A DNA stretch of 7,455 bases from Spirochaetaceae bacterium. GTDB taxonomy: Bacteria > Spirochaetota > Spirochaetia > Treponematales > Breznakiellaceae. Every line of letters begins with the position of its first letter. Positions within the stretch are counted from its first letter, which is position 1. This document shows positions 1-6,402 of the stretch, one piece after another. The stretch lies in NCBI GenBank assembly GCA_031280115.1, contig JAITHF010000124.1, positions 1 to 7,455 on the forward strand, given 5' to 3'. The notes beneath the pieces are model-generated. The model saw only the letters and a program-made list of their open reading frames with translations, was not told the DNA's origin and did no database searches. Position numbers and translations under genes: made by a program.

Positions 1-68
1 CTGGCAAACAAACTTATTTTGCGCGCAAGAAAACTTATTTTGCGCGCAAACAAACTTATTTTGCGCGC
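1..68 (+). repeat. 21-bp tandem array 1, GCGCGC core type
   Basis: Hexamer cores GCGCGC lie at 21-26, 42-47 and 63-68, exactly 21 bp apart. A fourth core is cut by the window edge and reads CTGGC at 1-5, which fits GCTGGC. The linker between cores is 15 bp, AAACAAACTTATTTT, with one variant AAGAAAACTTATTTT. A degenerate further unit continues to 89 (linker AAAAAAACCGGTTTT, core CCTGCC). Each full core sits inside the perfect 10-bp palindrome TTGCGCGCAA. The array is AT-rich in its linkers and GC-only in its cores. The same linker recurs with other cores at 6953-7042 and, more loosely, at 7267-7314. The function is unknown. Confidence 0.93.
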
Positions 69-203
69 AAAAAAACCGGTTTTCCTGCCGCGCTTGGTTG
101 GTATATAAAAAATTACCGGCGCTTCCGCGCCTCTTTGGGAACAATTTGGGGGAACCAGTTCCCCCAAACCCCCGCTAAAGGCTTCCTGCGCTGCGCCCGT
201 GCG
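69..203 (+). repeat. Interspersed repeat body, copy 1, with two hairpins
   Basis: This stretch aligns without gaps, from the last array core to hairpin A, with the reverse complement of 6818-6952. Over 99-137 the two copies match at 34 of 39 bases. Hairpin A is GGCGC-TTCC-GCGCC at 118-131. Hairpin B is an 11-bp dyad, TTTGGGGGAAC (145-155) with GTTCCCCCAAA (158-168), followed by a second C-run, AAACCCCC. Similarity to copy 2 continues through AAAGGCTnCCTGCGC and fades at about 203. It could be a small non-autonomous mobile element, a REP/BIME-like repeat or a structured RNA. No transposase or terminal inverted repeat is visible. Confidence 0.85.
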
Positions 204-277
204 TTATCGAATTCCGCTGAGGCGCATCTTCAAGCGATCCCTGCACCGGAAACCCGGCCTGCCGTAGCTTGAGTCAC

Positions 278-295
278 AAAAACCCCCGCAGGGGG
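278..295 (-). terminator. Possible leftward intrinsic terminator
   Basis: On the minus strand CCCCC-TGC-GGGGG is followed directly by TTTTTG, the shape of a short rho-independent terminator. On the plus strand the same hairpin has A residues before it and no T-run after it, so it would stop only leftward transcription. No minus-strand gene lies immediately to its right, so any transcript it stops would be antisense to the yajC upstream region. The stem is only 5 bp. Confidence 0.35.
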
Positions 296-304
296 CGCAG
301 GGTG

Positions 305-334
305 TTGCTATTGAACGGCGCTTCATGCTAGGAT
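305..334 (+). promoter_or_regulatory. Candidate promoter for the yajC-secDF cluster
   Basis: TTGCTA (305-310) and TAGGAT (329-334) each match four of six bases of the -35 and -10 consensus, with an 18-bp spacer. They lie about 58 nt ahead of the preferred yajC start. No stronger pair is visible between the repeat element and yajC. This is a weak call from sequence alone. Confidence 0.3.
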
Positions 335-379
335 GATAGAGCAAATTATTGCGTAAACTTTGAGTTACTTTAATGTATG

Positions 380-384
380 AAGGA
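380..384 (+). promoter_or_regulatory. Ribosome binding site that sets the yajC start
   Basis: AAGGA lies 7 nt before the ATG at 392. The upstream in-frame ATG at 377 has no Shine-Dalgarno-like sequence ahead of it (GTTACTTTAATGT), and its codons overlap this site. Translation therefore most likely begins at 392. Confidence 0.7.
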
Positions 385-391
385 TGACCGT

Positions 392-919
392 ATGTATGTA
401 TTAGTTCTTCCCCTGCTTATGGGGGCTCCCGATGCCGCAGGCGCCGCCGCGGGCGGAACCGGCGGGATATTCGGGCAATTGATTATCTTTGCCGTGATTA
501 TCGCTATCTTCTATTTTCTTCTTATTCGCCCGCAGCAGAAAAAGCAGAAAGAAACCGAGCGGATGTTAAGCTCCCTTAAAAAGGGGGACAAAATCGTTAC
601 TATCGGCGGTATTCACGGGGTAATCCAGAGCGTAAAAGAAGGTTCGGTGATTGTGAAAGTCGACGACTATACCAAGATCGAATTCTCAAGAAGCGCGGTC
701 TCCGGTTTTGAGCCGCCTCCTCAGGCCAAAGCCGACAAAGCCGACAAAGAAAAAGAAGGGGAGAATAAAGAGGAAAAGAAAGAAGAGGAAAAGAAAGAGG
801 AGAAAAAAGAAGAGAAAAAGAAAAGTTTTCTGCCCTTTGGAAAGCACGGCGGAGCCGCCGCCCCTGAAGAGGCGAAAGAGCCTCAAGAAAATAACGGCAG
901 CAAAGAGGTGAAACCATGA
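392..919 (+). CDS. yajC: Sec translocase accessory subunit YajC, with long charged tail
   Basis: YajC is a small inner-membrane partner of SecD and SecF that associates with the SecYEG translocon. From the 392 start the protein has 175 residues. A short Ala/Gly-rich N-terminus is followed by one membrane helix (about 27-45) and the family motif RPQQKKQKE (46-54). The conserved core has GDKIVTIGGIHG at 65-76 and IEFSRSAVS at 96-104. The core ends near residue 106. The remaining 70 residues are low complexity: a Lys/Glu block (about 112-144), then SFLPFGKHGG and a Pro/Glu-rich end. Typical YajC proteins are about 110 residues, so the tail is an addition, presumably cytoplasmic. An in-frame ATG 15 nt upstream (377) would add MKDDR, but the ribosome site at 380-384 favours 392. 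The last four bases overlap the secD start (ATGA, 916-919). Confidence 0.93.
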   Translation: MYVLVLPLLMGAPDAAGAAAGGTGGIFGQLIIFAVIIAIFYFLLIRPQQKKQKETERMLSSLKKGDKIVTIGGIHGVIQSVKEGSVIVKVDDYTKIEFSRSAVSGFEPPPQAKADKADKEKEGENKEEKKEEEKKEEKKEEKKKSFLPFGKHGGAAAPEEAKEPQENNGSKEVKP

Positions 920-2670
920 GCAAACGCTACCGGCTTATCATCATCGCGCTGATCATGGCAGCCTGCTTCGTGTTCCTGTATCCTACGATACGCTGGTACT
1001 ACCTTATTTCCCAAGAGGATAAAGGCATGGCCCTGCGGTCCCGGGAGGAGATTAAAAAGTATTCTTTCCAGGCGGCCCAGCAGGATCTGGACGAGCTTAT
1101 CAGTATTGCCAAGTCCGAAGAAGGGGAGGTGCCGGCGCGTCTTTCGCCCCTTGTCTCGTCAGCAAAGAAACTGCAAAAAGACACGGGCCTGCCCGCGCCG
1201 GCGCTGTGGAACGCCCAATCAGTGCTGTCTGCTTTTTCAGGCAGGCTGGAAGCGCAGGATACGGCGGAAGCCCGTTACCGGGACAGGATATTTAAACTCA
1301 AAGACCTCCAGCGGAACGCGGTGCAGCTTGGGCTTGACCTCTCAGGGGGCTTGAGTATCGTGCTTCAGGTCAATACGGATTCCCTCAAAGACCGGCTGGG
1401 GCGGGACGTAACCGAGGCGGATAAAGAAGATGCGGTCAGCCGGGCGCTTGAGGTGCTTAACAGCCGTATCGACCGCTTCGGCCTGACCGAGCCGGTTATC
1501 CGCCCCAAGGGGCGGGGGTCTAACCAGATTTATATCGAGATTCCCGGCGCCCCGGACCCGGAGCGGATAAACTCGATTATTATGGGCAAAGGGAGCCTTG
1601 CGTTCCACCTTGTTGACCTTGAAGCCACCGAAACATTTGCCCAGTATTACCAGCGCTTCCCGCAGGATACGTTTGATGAGAAAGGCGGCCTCAAAGACCC
1701 TACGATTGTGCCCTCTGACGTGATAATACGGGGAGTCTATACGAAAGACCGGTACGGCCTTGACGAACAGGTCAGAAATCCTGATACCAAGCTGCCTGAG
1801 TATGTGGCTGTTAAGAAAGAGGTGGGCCTTGACGGGAACCACATCAAAAACGCCCTGGTGGAGCGGGACAATCTGAGCGGCAAGCCGGAGGTAACCTTTA
1901 TGCTGGACGCCGAAGGGGGGGAGATTTTTTATAAGCTCACTTCCGCGAATGTACGCAAGCCCCTTGCCATTGTGCTGGACGGCCGCGTGAAGTCCCAGGC
2001 CACTATTGAGGCGGCGATCCGCGACGGGGTGCGCCTTACCGGTTTCGGCTTGGAGGAGGCGAATAATATCGCCCTTACCCTGCGTACCGCGGCGCTCCCG
2101 GTGGAACTTGAAGTGATAAGCCAGCAGAGCATCGGCCCCTCCCTCGGGGCGGACACGATACGCCGGGGCTTGTACGCGCTTTTAGGCGGGCTTGCGGCGG
2201 TGATGGTGTTTATGCTGGTCTATTACAAGAGCGCCGGAATCAACGCGGTGATTGCCCAGGTCTTAAATATCTATTTTATGTTCAGCGTGCTCTCGGCATT
2301 TAACTTCACCCTTACGCTTCCGAGTATCGCCGGATTTATCCTTACTATCGGCATGGCGGTTGACGCCAACGTGATTATCTTCGAGCGCATGAAAGAGGAG
2401 CTCCGGCTGGGCAAAAGCCGCAAAGCCGCGATTGACGCGGGTTTTGACAAGGCTTTCTGGGCGATTATGGACTCGAATATCACCACCTTTATCGCCGCGC
2501 TCTTTCTTTCCCAGCTTGGGTCCGGCCCTATTCAGGGGTTTGCCGTGAGCCTTGCCATCGGGGTGTTCTCATCAGTGTTTACCGCCCTGTTTGTGTCCCG
2601 CCTCATCTTCGACTTTGAGACCGACGTGCTGGGAAGCAAGACCCTTTCTATAAGCTGGAGGACGGCCTAA
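916..2670 (+). CDS. secD: Protein translocase subunit SecD
   Basis: SecD is an RND-superfamily membrane protein that, with SecF, uses the proton-motive force to pull exported proteins out of SecYEG on the periplasmic side. The 584-residue product has a first membrane helix at about 6-25. A long extracytoplasmic region follows, containing the family motif LGLDLSGG (138-145) and the P1-type stretch VLNSRIDRFGLTEPVI. The second half carries five predicted helices from about 419 onward. These include the signature IGMAVDANVIIFERMKEE, with Asp483 in the position expected for proton relay. Length fits the long SecD form. GAGGTG at 905-910 lies 5 nt before the ATG, and the start overlaps the yajC stop, which indicates translational coupling. 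The gene shares the A of its TAA with the secF ATG. No disruption is seen. Confidence 0.98.
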   Translation: MSKRYRLIIIALIMAACFVFLYPTIRWYYLISQEDKGMALRSREEIKKYSFQAAQQDLDELISIAKSEEGEVPARLSPLVSSAKKLQKDTGLPAPALWNAQSVLSAFSGRLEAQDTAEARYRDRIFKLKDLQRNAVQLGLDLSGGLSIVLQVNTDSLKDRLGRDVTEADKEDAVSRALEVLNSRIDRFGLTEPVIRPKGRGSNQIYIEIPGAPDPERINSIIMGKGSLAFHLVDLEATETFAQYYQRFPQDTFDEKGGLKDPTIVPSDVIIRGVYTKDRYGLDEQVRNPDTKLPEYVAVKKEVGLDGNHIKNALVERDNLSGKPEVTFMLDAEGGEIFYKLTSANVRKPLAIVLDGRVKSQATIEAAIRDGVRLTGFGLEEANNIALTLRTAALPVELEVISQQSIGPSLGADTIRRGLYALLGGLAAVMVFMLVYYKSAGINAVIAQVLNIYFMFSVLSAFNFTLTLPSIAGFILTIGMAVDANVIIFERMKEELRLGKSRKAAIDAGFDKAFWAIMDSNITTFIAALFLSQLGSGPIQGFAVSLAIGVFSSVFTALFVSRLIFDFETDVLGSKTLSISWRTA

Positions 2671-3608
2671 TGAAACGGATTATACCATTTTCAACGTATT
2701 TTTTGCCTGCCGCGGTGTTTTCATCGGCGCTGATTATCGCAGGGCTCGCAGGCTATGCGATACATAGCGGCTTCAATCTGGGGATTGACTTCAAGGCCGG
2801 GCTTATTCAGGAAATACAGTTCGCCCCGGGGGCGGGAGCGGTCGGAACCGAAGACATCCGCGGGAGCCTCTCGGCGCTGGGAACCGTTTCGGTTCAAAAC
2901 ATCGGGGACCCGGAGGACCTGCGCTTTATGATCCGCGTGAACGAGGCCGAAGGGGAGGGGCAGAACGAGGATATCCTCGGCGCCGCCATAAAGAACGCCC
3001 TTGAAAACCGTTTCGGCCCGGACAAAGTAATTGTCACCCAGTCTGACTATGTGGGATCCCGTTTTTCCAAACAGCTCACCGATCAGGCAGGGCTGCTCAT
3101 GGGCTTAACCCTGCTCCTCATTCTCACCTACGCATCCATACGGTTTAAGCCCCAGTTCGCCATTGGCGCGGTCCTGGCCATTGCCCATGACGCGCTTATC
3201 ATCGTGGGCTTTGTGGCATGGTCGCGGATGGAGTTTAACACCACCACCATCGCGGCTATCTTGACGATTCTGGGGTACTCCATAAACGACACTATCGTTA
3301 TCTTCGACCGGATTAGGGAGAACCGCCGGATTCTTCCCGAAGATTCCTTTGTGAATATCCTTAACCGTTCAGTAACCGAGACGTTGGGGCGCACCATCAT
3401 CACCACCGCGACCACTATGGCGGCGGTCTTGTCCCTCTTTATCTTTACCGCAGGTTCTATGCGCGCCTTTGCCCTTGCCCTGTTGGTGGGTATGGTTTCG
3501 GGGGTGTATTCCACCATCTTTATTGCGGTGGGGTTCGTGAATTTCTGGGATATAAAGCTGAACGCGAAAGCAAAAAAGCCGGCTAAACTTGCGCTGCAAA
3601 CAAAGTGA
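2670..3608 (+). CDS. secF: Protein translocase subunit SecF
   Basis: SecF pairs with SecD in the inner membrane to complete the proton-driven export motor. The 312-residue protein has a first helix at about 13-31 and an extracytoplasmic segment with the motif GIDFKAG (38-44). Five more helices follow, from about 136 to the end. The fourth contains the signature ILGYSINDTIVIFDRIREN, with Asp207 and Asp213 in typical positions. The usual first motif is G(I/V)DFxGG; here the second-last residue is Ala43, a mild deviation. GGAGGA at 2657-2662 lies 7 nt before the start, inside the secD end, and the start shares one base with the secD stop. The C-terminus ends in a short Lys/Ala-rich cytoplasmic tail. 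Identification is firm from motifs and position. Confidence 0.98.
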   Translation: MKRIIPFSTYFLPAAVFSSALIIAGLAGYAIHSGFNLGIDFKAGLIQEIQFAPGAGAVGTEDIRGSLSALGTVSVQNIGDPEDLRFMIRVNEAEGEGQNEDILGAAIKNALENRFGPDKVIVTQSDYVGSRFSKQLTDQAGLLMGLTLLLILTYASIRFKPQFAIGAVLAIAHDALIIVGFVAWSRMEFNTTTIAAILTILGYSINDTIVIFDRIRENRRILPEDSFVNILNRSVTETLGRTIITTATTMAAVLSLFIFTAGSMRAFALALLVGMVSGVYSTIFIAVGFVNFWDIKLNAKAKKPAKLALQTK

Positions 3609-3656
3609 AACCAGAGAAATAAGAAATAAGAATAAAAATAAAAAATAGAAAATAGC

Positions 3657-4511
3657 ATGAATGTGGTAAGAGCCTCGGTTATGGGCTACTGTATGGGGGT
3701 GCGCCGGGCTGTGGCGCTGGCGCTCAAGGCCGCCGCTTCATCTCCCAAAGTGTGTACGTTAGGGCATCTCATCCATAACCCGCAGGCCCTCGAAAGCCTG
3801 CGGGAACAAGGGGTGTACGCGCTGGAGTGGGAGGGCGGTATTCCCCGCAGCCTCAAGGATACGGCGCTGGTCATTCGCGCCCACGGGATTAGGCCGGACC
3901 TGGAGCGCCGCTTAGCCCGTCAAGGCGCCCTTCTTGTGGACGCCACCTGCCCCAACGTGAAGCGCAGCCAGCTTAAAGCAAAGTCCCTTGCCGAAAGGGG
4001 GTATCAGGTGTTCCTTGCCGGAGAAAAGCGGCACGGGGAAATTATCGGTATTCAGGGCTACGCGCCTGCCTGTTTTACGGTTGAAACCTGCGACGAAGCG
4101 GCGGCGGCGGCCCGGGGGCTTTGCGCGGCGGCGGCGCCGCCGGGAAAATCCGCGCTTATCGGGCAGACCACCCTTTCGCCGGAAGCGTACCATGCTATCG
4201 CCGAAAGTATCCGCCAGGTTATCCCTGACCTTGCGGTGATAGATACGATTTGCAAAGCTACCCGGGAACGGCAGGCCGCGCTGCGGGCGCTGTGCCGCGG
4301 CGTAGACGCGGTGGTGGTGGCAGGCGGGAGGGAGTCGGCGAACACAAGAGGGCTGCTCGCCTGCGCCGGAGGCAAACCTGCATGGCTGGTAGAGACAGAA
4401 GCGGATATTCCCGCTGAAATAGCGCGGTTTAGGACCGTGGGGCTTTCTGCCGGCGCCTCAACGCCGGACGCTGTTATTGATGAAATAGAACGCGCCCTTC
4501 AGAGCCGCTAA
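3657..4511 (+). CDS. ispH: 4-hydroxy-3-methylbut-2-enyl diphosphate reductase (IspH/LytB)
   Basis: IspH is the cytoplasmic [4Fe-4S] enzyme that reduces HMBPP to IPP and DMAPP in the last step of the MEP isoprenoid pathway. The 284-residue protein shows all three cluster cysteines in context: Cys12 (GYCMGVRRA), Cys98 (DATCP) and Cys199 (DTICKATRERQ). Substrate-site residues are also present: His40 (LIHN), His76 (AHG), His126 and Glu128 (HGE), Thr172 (GQTTLS), Ser227 and Asn229 (ESANT), and Ser268 (AGAS). The classic Ser-Ser-Asn triad reads Ser-Ala-Asn. The start is fixed by the conserved N-terminus, although no good Shine-Dalgarno is visible; the 48-nt leader after secF is almost entirely A/T and purines. 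Same-strand spacing suggests co-transcription with secDF, though function is unrelated. It converges on the minus-strand gene with only 6 nt between stop codons. Confidence 0.97.
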   Translation: MNVVRASVMGYCMGVRRAVALALKAAASSPKVCTLGHLIHNPQALESLREQGVYALEWEGGIPRSLKDTALVIRAHGIRPDLERRLARQGALLVDATCPNVKRSQLKAKSLAERGYQVFLAGEKRHGEIIGIQGYAPACFTVETCDEAAAAARGLCAAAAPPGKSALIGQTTLSPEAYHAIAESIRQVIPDLAVIDTICKATRERQAALRALCRGVDAVVVAGGRESANTRGLLACAGGKPAWLVETEADIPAEIARFRTVGLSAGASTPDAVIDEIERALQSR

Positions 4512-4517
4512 GCCGCC

Positions 4518-4895
4518 TTACCAGCAGCACCCGCCGTAGCCCGCGTATCCCTGCCGGTAATTGCCGCGCCCCCTGTACGGAGCCCCGGCGTAAAGGCCGT
4601 ACCGCCTGCCGTTTATCGTAACTGCCGCGGGCTGGACGTAATTTCCCGAAACAAAGCCTTCAAGAGTCACCTGCGCCCCTTCTTTCAAGTCCGCGATAAA
4701 GCCCGCATACCGGGCAAGGGACGGCGCGAAATACCGCCCCCCTTCGGCTTCCACGGCAATCATGCCGTCTTTGAACGACAGGGTCCCGCTGACTGTAATT
4801 GTCTGGCCGGCGAACCGGGGATCCCCCCATTGCTGCGCGGAAACGGCGCCAAAAGCCGCAAGCGCCAAGACCGCGGCAAACACGGTTTTTTTCAT
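4518..4895 (-). CDS. Small secreted protein of unknown function, OB-fold-like
   Basis: I do not recognise a named family. The 125-residue product starts with a clear type I signal peptide: MKK, a hydrophobic core, then AVSA before QQWGDP, with likely cleavage after residue 20. It is therefore predicted to be periplasmic or exported. The mature part has alternating short strands (QTITVSGTLSFKDGMIAVEA, then ITINGRRYGL-like segments near VTINGRRYGLY). A central stretch, EGAQVTLEGFVSG, resembles small OB-fold or BOF-like periplasmic proteins; this is inference from pattern only. The C-terminus is Gly/Tyr/Arg-rich (PYRGRGNYRQGYAGYGG) and ends in Cys-Cys-Trp. AAGGAG on the minus strand (4905-4910) lies 9 nt from the ATG. 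It is transcribed towards ispH and divergently from hemL. Confidence 0.85.
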   Translation of the reverse strand: MKKTVFAAVLALAAFGAVSAQQWGDPRFAGQTITVSGTLSFKDGMIAVEAEGGRYFAPSLARYAGFIADLKEGAQVTLEGFVSGNYVQPAAVTINGRRYGLYAGAPYRGRGNYRQGYAGYGGCCW

Positions 4896-4929
4896 TTTAA
4901 TAAACTCCTTAAAAATGAGGTATCTTTAG

Positions 4930-4958
4930 ATTTAACCATAGGGGCGGTTGTTTTGCAA
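4930..4958 (-). promoter_or_regulatory. Candidate promoter for the secreted-protein gene
   Basis: Read on the minus strand, TTGCAA (4953-4958) and TTAAAT (4930-4935) are separated by 17 bp. Each matches four of six consensus bases. The -10 box lies about 35 nt ahead of the ATG, leaving a leader that contains the AAGGAG ribosome site. The spacing is optimal, and this is the best promoter-like pair in the divergent region. Confidence 0.5.
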
Positions 4959-4975
4959 GGCGGCTTGCACGGTTT

Positions 4976-4998
4976 CCGCGCCTGAGGCGCGGCGCCTC
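4976..4998. other. Overlapping alternative hairpins between divergent genes
   Basis: CCGCGCC-TGA-GGCGCGG (4976-4992) forms a perfect 7-bp stem. The right arm of that stem can pair instead with downstream bases: GAGGC (4984-4988) with GCCTC (4994-4998). The two folds exclude each other. They sit upstream of both divergent promoters, so they may be an operator-like inverted repeat rather than RNA. No T-run follows on either strand, so a terminator is unlikely. Confidence 0.45.
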
Positions 4999-5019
4999 GG
5001 ACGCGCTCATCCAAGGGGG

Positions 5020-5046
5020 TTGATTTCCCGGCGGCCCTCGTATACG
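5020..5046 (+). promoter_or_regulatory. Candidate hemL promoter very close to the start codon
   Basis: TTGATT (5020-5025) and TATACG (5041-5046) resemble -35 and -10 boxes with a short 15-bp spacer. Transcription starting about 7 nt after the -10 would begin within a few bases of the hemL ATG at 5055. No Shine-Dalgarno is visible ahead of that ATG. The pair would fit a leaderless or nearly leaderless message. The spacer length weakens the call. Confidence 0.35.
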
Positions 5047-5054
5047 CTGGCTTT

Positions 5055-6344
5055 ATGACACGATCAGCGGCGCTTTTCGCGGAAGCGAAAACCCTCATAC
5101 CCGGCGGGGTCAACAGTCCGGTACGCTCTTTCAGGGCGGTCAACCGGGAACCGGTTTTCATGGCCTCCGCTAACGGCGCGTATATCTCCGATGTGGACGG
5201 AAATACCTATATTGACTATGTAGGGTCTTGGGGGCCCATGATTTTGGGGCACAACCATCCTGAGATCCGGGAAGCCCTGATTAGCGCGGCGGGAAAGGGG
5301 CTGAGTTTCGGCGCCGCCGCCGAAGGGGAAGTGGCTATGGCGCGGCTTTTGACCGGGCTTGTCCCCTCTTTGGACATGGTGCGGATGGTGAACTCCGGCA
5401 CCGAAGCGGCTATGAGCGCGCTTAGGGCCGCACGGGGGTTTACCGGACGGGATAAAATCATGAAGTTCGCCGGCTGCTACCACGGACACAGCGACGGTCT
5501 CCTTGTCAAAGCCGGCTCCGGCCTCCTGAGCGGGAGCGCGCCGGACAGCGCCGGCGTGTCCAAGGCCGCGGCGTCTGATACGCTGGTGGCGGGCTACAAC
5601 GACCTTTCCAGCGTGGAACGCCTTTTTACGCAGCACCAGGGACAGATAGCCGCGGTTATTGTGGAGCCGGTGGCGGCGAATATGGGGGTGGTCCTGCCGG
5701 AAGCGGGATTTCTTGAGGGGCTTCGGGAAATCTGCCGGCGCGAAGGGTCCCTCCTTATTTTCGACGAAGTTATTACCGGCTTCCGTTTGGGGCTGTCAGG
5801 GGCCCAGGGGCTGTACGGGGTTACGCCGGATTTGAGCGTCTTCGGGAAAATCATCGGCGCCGGAATGCCTGTGGGCGCCTACGGGGGGCGGCGGGACGTG
5901 ATGGAACTGGTGTCTCCCAGCGGGCCTGTGTATCAGGCCGGAACCTTGTCAGGTAATCCGGTGGCTATGGCCGCGGGAATATGCCAGCTTACCTATCTGC
6001 GGGACAACCCGCAGGTTTACACCGCTCTTAACGCTTTGGGAACCGCGCTTTTTACCGGGCTTGCGGAGATTGCCCAAAACGCCGGATGCACTGTCAATTC
6101 CATCGGGTCCATAGGCTCGCTTTTCTTTACTGATGCGCCGGTAAAAGACTATGCCTCGGCGGTACGGGCGGACACGAAACGCTATGCCGCGTATTTTGCC
6201 GCGCTTCTTGAGCAGGGGGTTTATCAGGCGCCGGCGCAGTTTGAGGCGCTTTTTGTGTCCTACGCCCACGGCGAAGCGGAGATAACGAAGACCCTTGACG
6301 CGGCGCGGTCTTTTTTCGCCACAGAAGGGCGCAGAACCGCTTAG
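5055..6344 (+). CDS. hemL: Glutamate-1-semialdehyde 2,1-aminomutase
   Basis: HemL is a cytoplasmic PLP enzyme that turns glutamate-1-semialdehyde into 5-aminolevulinate, the last step of the C5 route into tetrapyrroles. The 429-residue product matches the family over its whole length. It has LIPGGVNSPVRSF at 14-26, NSGTEA (113-118, phosphate binding), GCYHGHSD (140-147), FDEVITGFR (236-244, cofactor aspartate), FGKIIGAGMPVGAYGG with the PLP lysine at 265, and GTLSGNP (296-302). The start is fixed by the family-typical N-terminus, although the ATG lacks a clear ribosome site (see the promoter entry at 5020-5046). It lies 58 nt ahead of cbiX on the same strand, separated by a purine-only stretch. 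The partner hemA, which would supply the substrate, is not in the window. Confidence 0.98.
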   Translation: MTRSAALFAEAKTLIPGGVNSPVRSFRAVNREPVFMASANGAYISDVDGNTYIDYVGSWGPMILGHNHPEIREALISAAGKGLSFGAAAEGEVAMARLLTGLVPSLDMVRMVNSGTEAAMSALRAARGFTGRDKIMKFAGCYHGHSDGLLVKAGSGLLSGSAPDSAGVSKAAASDTLVAGYNDLSSVERLFTQHQGQIAAVIVEPVAANMGVVLPEAGFLEGLREICRREGSLLIFDEVITGFRLGLSGAQGLYGVTPDLSVFGKIIGAGMPVGAYGGRRDVMELVSPSGPVYQAGTLSGNPVAMAAGICQLTYLRDNPQVYTALNALGTALFTGLAEIAQNAGCTVNSIGSIGSLFFTDAPVKDYASAVRADTKRYAAYFAALLEQGVYQAPAQFEALFVSYAHGEAEITKTLDAARSFFATEGRRTA

Positions 6345-6384
6345 AGAAAAAGAGAGAAAAGAAAAAAAGAGAAAAAGCAAAACC

Positions 6385-6391
6385 AAGGAGG
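6385..6391 (+). promoter_or_regulatory. Ribosome binding site that sets the cbiX start
   Basis: AAGGAGG lies 11 nt before the ATG at 6403. The frame is open upstream to an ATG at 6295 inside hemL, but that start has no comparable site. The upstream extension would be a translation of the hemL end plus the purine tract. The strong site supports 6403. Confidence 0.75.
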
Positions 6392-6402
6392 CTGTTATTC
6401 GT

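Larger units (their letters stand above)
204..376. other. Intergenic region upstream of yajC
   Basis: No gene is supported here. The stretch separates the end of repeat copy 1 from the yajC leader. It contains a GC hairpin at 283-295 and a weak promoter candidate at 305-334. It also contains the 12-mer CGGCGCTTCATG at 316-327, which recurs inside the loop of repeat copy 3 at 7136-7147. A frame entering from the window edge through array 1 and body 1 stays open until a TGA at 270-272; it is treated as a finding, not as a gene. Confidence 0.6.

Noticed and set aside
600..923. Minus-strand frames opposite yajC with Leu/Phe-rich products
   Set aside because: They are complements of the Lys/Glu purine tract in yajC and have no independent support.
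1342..1842. 166-codon minus-strand frame inside secD
   Set aside because: It is a shadow of secD with no recognisable motif, ribosome site or promoter; secD is intact and well supported.
5064..5636. 190-codon minus-strand frame inside hemL
   Set aside because: It is a shadow of hemL. The hemL motifs are complete, and the antisense product has no recognisable features.
6295..6402. Upstream extension of cbiX beginning inside hemL
   Set aside because: The extra 36 residues translate the hemL end out of frame plus a purine tract. The AAGGAGG site and family alignment support the ATG at 6403.
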